From assembly GCF_022682495.2 (NCBI RefSeq), contig NC_071396.1, positions 24,487,735 to 24,551,734 of the forward strand: a stretch of DNA of 64,000 nt. The letters run 5' to 3'. Shown here one piece after another: positions 59,190 through 64,000 of the stretch (the first letter of the stretch is position 1; the number at the start of each line of letters is the position of its first letter). The stretch is from Desmodus rotundus (taxonomy: Eukaryota > Chordata > Mammalia > Chiroptera > Phyllostomidae). The position numbers and the translations under genes were made by a program. The notes beneath the pieces were generated by a model. It had not been told where the DNA came from and did not search any database. It saw only the letters and a program-made list of their open reading frames with translations.

Positions 59190-59860
59190 CTTGAAGACTC
59201 GAACCAACTTTACGAGCAGGGTCCTCGTTTCTACGGGCTCCGGACGTCCACCCAGCCGCGTATTTCCCGAGTACCTCAAATTCCGCAAGTCCCGCGCTGA
59301 GGAAGGCTTTCCCGCAGGGCTGGGCGAAGCCCGGAATCGGAGTAAGTGTGTGCGTACTTACGTGAGTGCGTGTGGCGGAAATCCCGCCTCCCTGCACCTA
59401 CGATTGGCCGTGACCGCAAGGGTTGCCCTCCTACGAGGAAAATAAGCAGGATTGAAGGAAGCAGGAGGATCGGGGGGAGGGGCGAACGGGATCCTTTTTT
59501 TCCATTGGCTGGGTCAGAGGAGGAGCCTTGCTTCGATTGGCTGGAAAGCGGGGGGCGGCAGTCCCGCATGGGCACACCCCTCCGGCCGCGAGAGGAGCCG
59601 GGATCGCGGGCGCGGGCGGAGCCAGAGGCTGCTCGGAGGCAGTGTCCGCACGCCGCCGCTGGAGCTGGGCGGCCGGGCCTCTGTGCTTCAGGTCCTAGTC
59701 TCAGGGGGATAACGAGGACGGCCGCCGGCCTGGACAGCGCGGGCTGGGGCTTGGGGCTGGGCCCAGCTGGGGCGCAGCGGGTGTGGGTGCGGCCGCCGGA
59801 CCTGGGCCTGCGCGGACTGTCCGCGCCGCAGGTCTCGGGCTGTCTTCCCCTCTCTAAGTG
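59190..59860 (+). promoter_or_regulatory. HERC2: HERC2 CpG-island promoter and noncoding exon 1
   Basis: CpG-rich DNA 0.5-1.1 kb upstream of the first HERC2 coding exon, TATA-less, flanked by AT-rich repeats. A noncoding first exon should lie here. A possible donor is CTTCAG/GTCCTA after 59691, but it is weak and others (for example GCAG/GTCTCG near 59831) are possible. Open frames in this stretch are GC-driven shadows. Confidence 0.8.
59403..59540 (+). promoter_or_regulatory. Three ATTGG (inverted CCAAT, NF-Y type) boxes in HERC2 promoter
   Basis: ATTGG occurs at 59403-59407, 59504-59508 and 59536-59540. The last two sit in near-identical ATTGGCTG contexts exactly 32 bp apart, about three helical turns. 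That spacing is common for cooperating NF-Y sites in TATA-less promoters. Binding is inferred. Confidence 0.55.
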
Positions 59861-60226
59861 ATTATTGTTTTGGATTTTTCCTGCATGTGTGAATTTCGAT
59901 TAATATGTTTCACCCTCCATCGACTGCTCTGGGGTGAAGCGGCCGATGCATGGTGCTGTCATTTGTCGTTGAAATGTGGGATTCTTGTCGTCTGTGTTTC
60001 CCTGTCGGGTTTAAGGGAAGGGGATGACATTGTGGTCCGGTCTCCTGTGACCGACCATTATCCTCAAGGTCTCGCTGACGGAGTCCAGGAGCTGGGCTAA
60101 CCCCGTGTGTGGCTCTCACCTGGTTGGAAGTAGGCTTTCACTCTCTCCCTCCTGTCTCTCCATCTTTCCTTCCTTTTTGCCACCTCTCACTTTCCTCCCG
60201 CAACTCTTCTCGCTCCTGTCTGCTCT

Positions 60227-60251
60227 CTCTCTTTCTCTCTCTCTCTCTCTG
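60227..60251 (+). repeat. (TC)n pyrimidine tract upstream of HERC2 exon 2
   Basis: CT/TC dinucleotide run within the HERC2 first intron, about 75 bp upstream of the exon 2 acceptor. Probably a simple repeat; too far away to be the polypyrimidine tract itself. Confidence 0.8.
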
Positions 60252-60326
60252 CCGCATTACACCTGGCGGGAGGGTCTTGGTAAAATTCTGACAAGCCTTC
60301 GTCTTCAGCATTTGTTTTACCTGCAG

Positions 60327-60429
60327 GTCTGACAGCTGGGAGGAAGCTGGAGGAAAGATGCCCTCCGAGTCTTTCTGTTTGGCGGCCCAGGCTCGACTGG
60401 ACTCCAAATGGTTGAAAACAGATATACAG
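60327..60429 (+). CDS. HERC2: HERC2 exon 2, first coding exon (CDS 60358-60429)
   Basis: Acceptor TTTTACCTGCAG precedes 60327 and donor GTGGGG follows 60429. The ATG at 60358 (A at -3) opens 24 codons, MPSESFCLAAQARLDSKWLK then TDIQ, ending in phase 0. This matches the N terminus of HERC2, the very large (about 4,800-residue) HECT E3 ubiquitin ligase with RCC1-like domains. HERC2 acts in DNA-damage ubiquitin signalling (RNF8 pathway) and centrosome regulation. The next residues expected (LAFTRDG...) were not found before 64000, so the following exon lies outside the window. The gene runs off the right edge. Confidence 0.93.
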
Positions 60430-60599
60430 GTGGGGCTTTGATCAGTCTTTTTCTTGGTGTGTTTCTGCCTCCATATTTAGATTCTGGTGAAGGTTTTCTT
60501 CAGGGTGTGAAGGGTGATGCAGATTGGATCTTGCAATATTGGAGAAACAGGTTTATTTTCTGTAAGTTAGAACATACTGTTTATGGGGTTGGGCTTTTA

Positions 60600-60805
60600 A
60601 AAAAGATTTTATTTATTTATTTTTAGAGAGAGGGGAAAGGAGGGAGAAAGAGGGGGAGTGAAACATCCACGTGTGGTTGTCTCTCACGCGCCCCCTACTG
60701 GGGACCCGGTCTGCCACCCAGGCTTTTGCCCTGACTGGGAATCCAACTGGCAGCGCTTTTTTTGCAGGCCTGCACTCAATCCACTGAGCTACACCAGCCA
60801 GGGCT
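60600..60805 (-). mobile_element. Class 1 VES SINE in HERC2 intron 2
   Basis: Reverse copy 170 bp past the first coding exon; GGGAATCCAACTGGCAGCGC. Confidence 0.95.
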
Positions 60806-61144
60806 ATTGTGTCGGTTTTCATTGCTGTTTTCACAGAGTGTGTGGCTACATTTTATTAAAATTATTTGTAAGTGCAAGAAACGACGTCTAGTTATACAAA
60901 ATTTTGTGTCATTATTTTTAAGAGGTCTGTATCATTTGTAACTATATCTTGGTAACTGTATCGTGATAGTGTTTAAGGTGTTCAGTTAATTATGTGGCAG
61001 AGAACTGACGGGCCACAATTTATTATGTTCTGAACAGACTTACTCATTTTATGGTGTCCTGTGCTTGTGCTTCTGGAGTTGAGCTGAGCTGTTTGCTTTG
61101 TTGTTGTGATTTCTTATGTAGAGTAGGGTTTGGATTGTAGCATG
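60806..61144. other. HERC2 intron, unannotated
   Basis: AT-rich, nothing recognised. Confidence 0.5.
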
Positions 61145-61258
61145 TAAAACTCAGAAACAGCACACGACGCAATAGACAGATGACGTGTTGTAGAGTTGTG
61201 CACTTGAAACCACATAATCCTATTAACCTAGGTCACCCTAATAAATTTAATTAAACAA
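61145..61258 (+). mobile_element. L1 3' end fragment
   Basis: GAGTTGTGCACTTGAAACCA and CACCCTAATAAATTTAATTA match the L1 3' terminus. Confidence 0.7.
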
Positions 61259-61536
61259 GAACATGTGGAAACAGATGTTGCCGTTAGACTCGCCGATGTT
61301 TTGATGTAATAAGGTAATTGCAAGCTTGTGGTAGAAATCATGGAATAAACAATAGCGGTAATATTTCTATGGACTGTTCTTCACCCAGGGTTGTTTTTGA
61401 CTTGCAGATGATTGGGAAAAACTGCTTTTGTAACTCCATAATACCAGCAAAAAGAAATGTCGGGAATACTTTGTAGTGTATGTATTTTTTCTCTTCCCTG
61501 AGGTTAAACATTTTCACTATTTCTCAAGTAATCTAC
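61259..61536. other. HERC2 intron, unannotated
   Basis: Nothing recognised. Confidence 0.4.
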
Positions 61537-61733
61537 TTTTTAATTTTGTTTATTTTTCAAAGATTATTTATTTATAGAGAGAGGGACAGAAGCTTCAATG
61601 TGTGGTTGTCTCTCGTGCGCCCATAACTGGGGACCTGGCTCACAACCCAGGCTTGTGCCCGGACTGGGAATTGAACTGGGGACCCTTTGGTTCATAGGCC
61701 AGCCCTGAATCCACTGAGCCACACCAGCCAGGG
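61537..61733 (-). mobile_element. Class 1 VES SINE with 14-bp TSD
   Basis: CTCAAGTAATC(T/C)AC at 61523-61536 and 61734-61747. Confidence 0.95.
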
Positions 61734-61942
61734 CTCAAGTAATCCACCTTTGAAAATACAATTTTATGTACTGCATGATGGTTTATCAAAACCCACAGAT
61801 ACTGGTAGTGAAGGAAAGTTGCCCCTCTTTTATTTTTTCCGAGTTTCGAGTCCTGACAGATATGAGAGCCAAGTGTTAGAACTACGTTGTGGACAATGGG
61901 ATTGTTTTTAGTGGTGTAACATAAGATTAAAAAAAGCAGAAA

Positions 61943-62155
61943 GGCCATGGCTGGTATAGCTCAGTGGATTGAGCACAGGCCTGTGAAGCAAAGGGTCACC
62001 AGTTTGATTCCCAGTCAGGGCACATGCCTGGGTTGCAGGCCAGGCCCCCAGTAGGGGACATGCGAGAGGCAACCACACATTGCTGTTTCTCTCCCTCTCT
62101 TTCTCCCTCCCTTCCCTTCTCTCTAAAAATAAATAAATAAAATCTTAAAGAAAAA
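61943..62155 (+). mobile_element. Class 1 VES SINE
   Basis: GGCCATGGCTGGTATAGCTC head; otherwise near consensus. Confidence 0.95.
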
Positions 62156-62383
62156 AAAAAGCACAAAGAATTGAATTGAGAATTGGCACAGTAGTAACTC
62201 TTTTGGTTATTGTCTTTTATTTAGCAGTTCCTGTCTGTTTCTTTGACATGTTATTTTTAAGCAGGGTGGGGAAGGTGAGAGAGAATTTCTTATTTCTGAA
62301 ACTTGAAAATTCAGGCAAACTGATTTTCAGGATTTTTTTTTAAGAAATTAATTTGTATTTTTTGTTTGCATTTAATTTTTTCA

Positions 62384-62584
62384 AAAATATTTTATTTATT
62401 TATTTTTAGAGAGAGGGGAAGGGAGGGAGAAAGAGAGAGAAATATCAATATGTGGTTGCCTCTCATGTGGCTCCCACTGGGGACCTGGTCTGCAACCCAG
62501 GCATGTGCCCTGACTGGGAATCGAACCAGCAACCCTTTGGTTTGCAGCCTGCACTCAATCCACTGAGCTACACCAGCCAGGGCT
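62384..62584 (-). mobile_element. Class 1 VES SINE
   Basis: Reverse copy, GGGAATCGAACCAGCAACCC. Confidence 0.95.
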
Positions 62585-63421
62585 CAGGATTGTTTTTATA
62601 TTAGTGTTTATGTATTGTGGGAAACTTTTCAAAGTAGAGAACTTTACCTAATGACTTTTTTTCCTTCTTAGTAATCATGATCAAATAACTGCTAAATCCA
62701 AGTTTTAGCCTCTTGATCGAAAACTCGTCTAAGGCTGCACTGAGCGCCCGCGACAAGTCGGGCAGATATACGTAAAAAGTATCAGCTAGACTTCGAGAGT
62801 GCTCACCACTTTACTTTTGATTCATCCAGTGTGATACCCAGTGCTTGGCCCTTCTTAGATGGTTTGAATATTATTCAGAAGTCTCCCAAACTCCTCCTAG
62901 GGGTAACTGAAGAGACACAGGTTTTGCGATTGTGCACCAGAGGAAACCTATGTTACGGGTATCGAAGCTACTTAATATCCTGAAAAAGGTGATTGCTGGT
63001 TTTATACAGTTCCTCCAGCTCTGCCTATTAAATGCGAAGAATGAGTGCCGTTGTTTTACCCCAAGGAATCCCTTAGACATAGTTTCATTCGCTGGAGTCC
63101 TTCTGACCGATGCATACAGAGGATGCCAGCTGGGTACTGACGGGTTCTACCCTGATGCCTCTCCCGCCTGCAGTGGGGCGTGCAGGGCTTTGTACTGGGA
63201 ATAGAATTGACACCTGGTTAATGACTAATATGTGGGGCAGAAACCTGTTTCTTAGCCGTAGGATTTAGCAGATCTATATTTTTTGGCCATTTCTTTTTGA
63301 AATGCCCTAGAAGTTTTTAGCGGCTGTGGAAAGTAAAAGTTTATAGAGACTGTGAAAACTTTTAATTCATGAGTATGATGAAGAACACAGATATTGATTC
63401 TAGACTTCTTTAAAAATTATT
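62585..63421. other. HERC2 intron, repeat-free block with unexplained CpG-containing core
   Basis: 62720-63250 has more CpG than its surroundings and a 90-codon plus-strand frame at 62932-63204 with no recognisable family. No splice-bounded exon matching HERC2 was found. Confidence 0.4.
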
Positions 63422-63510
63422 TTAAAAGATTTTATTTATTTATTTTTAGAGAGAAGGGAAGGAGAGAGGGAGAGAAACATCAATGTGTGGTTGCCTCTCA
63501 TGCACCCCCT
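63422..63510 (-). mobile_element. Class 1 VES SINE, 5'-truncated
   Basis: Only tail, CT tract and start of the core remain, ending at TCATGCACCCCCTC. Lacks both promoter boxes. Confidence 0.9.
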
Positions 63511-63744
63511 CAACAAAGCAAAGGAACTATTATAAAAAATAGCACAGGAAACCTTAAAAGCTTTTTAGTCTTAAAACATACACACCTATTTATTTACTGG
63601 TCTTGATGTAAGGCTCGGGGTCCAGGAATGGCCTTATCCTGTTCTTTCTTGGATAAGCTGTGCTGAGATGAATTTCCTACAGTGTCTATTTTGGGCTCCT
63701 TTGAAGTGGAACATGAAATGAGATACATATGAAGCAATTTTGCA

Positions 63745-64000
63745 AAACTTTTTATTTTGAAATAATAATAGACTCACGGGAAGTTGCACAGAAAGTAGAC
63801 AGGTCACTGCCTACTGTCCAGCCAGACTTCCCCAGTGGATACACTTAGGTAACATTGTCGACAATGTGAACACCAGGGAATTGACGTGGGTTCAGCTGCT
63901 CTCATTGTTGGCTATTTTGTTACTTTTGTTACGGAAACCACCCCCACAGGGGCAGAGCCAGGCTACTCCTTCCCCACAGGGATCTCCCCTCCAGCTACGC
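63745..64000 (-). mobile_element. Old L1 3' UTR fragment at window edge
   Basis: TTTATTTTGAAATAATAATA GACTCACGGGAAGTTGCAC is the reverse of a known L1 3' segment. Runs off the window. Confidence 0.65.

Noticed and set aside
62932..63204. 90-codon frame as a protein-coding exon
   Set aside because: No family recognised; kept only as part of an unexplained block.
60430..64000. HERC2 next coding exon
   Set aside because: The expected LAFTRDG... sequence is not in any frame up to 64000.

Overview
This is mammalian, almost certainly bat, genomic DNA. About 59 tRNA-derived SINEs of the VES type (Pol III boxes GGCTCAGTGGATTGAGC and GGTTCGATTCCC, a CCCCAGTAGGGGG core, a CT-rich tract and an (AAATA)n AATCTTT tail) fill roughly 11-12 kb of the window. 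VES SINEs are typical of yangochiropteran bats. Genes have introns, CpG-island promoters and GT-AG junctions. Species cannot be fixed from the sequence.

Gene layout. The centre is NIPA1, a membrane Mg2+ transporter gene on the minus strand. Its five coding exons at 44325-44160, 27129-27082, 26083-25993, 21736-21576 and 20217-19706 join without a frame break into 325 codons plus stop. A long repeat-poor 3' UTR runs to about 14.4 kb. About 15 kb upstream of NIPA1, head to head, lies the CpG-island promoter of HERC2 (about 59.2-59.85 kb) and its first coding exon (60327-60429, + strand, 24 codons). The giant HERC2 gene continues off the right edge. About 9 kb past the NIPA1 3' end is another CpG island (about 4.96-5.87 kb). 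By known gene order (NIPA1 followed by NIPA2 on the same strand) it is probably the NIPA2 promoter, with 1-4.9 kb as NIPA2 first intron. No NIPA2 coding exon was found here.

The order NIPA2 / NIPA1 / HERC2 with divergent NIPA1 and HERC2 is the order known in mouse. In human, the Prader-Willi/Angelman domain lies between NIPA1 and HERC2. No imprinted gene is visible here.

Everything else is intron or intergenic DNA built of nested transposons. SINEs fall into three classes. Class 1 is VES proper. Class 2 has a GCTCAGTTGGTTAGAGC box A and a GAATCAACCAATGA core. Class 3 ends in TCCTCACCYGAGGATA. Other elements include L1 fragments (one twin-primed with a 5' inversion, two with clear target-site duplications), a nearly complete HAL1-like half-L1 at 10.4-13.5 kb, three mariner copies (one retains the catalytic-core region with both visible catalytic Asp lost), hAT elements, a family of four palindromic MITEs, two other MITEs with terminal inverted repeats (TIRs), an MLT1-type LTR and MIR/L2 relics. 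A degenerate 72-bp tandem repeat at 52.5-54.4 kb is split by an L1. No CRISPR, operon, tRNA gene or intact transposase was seen.
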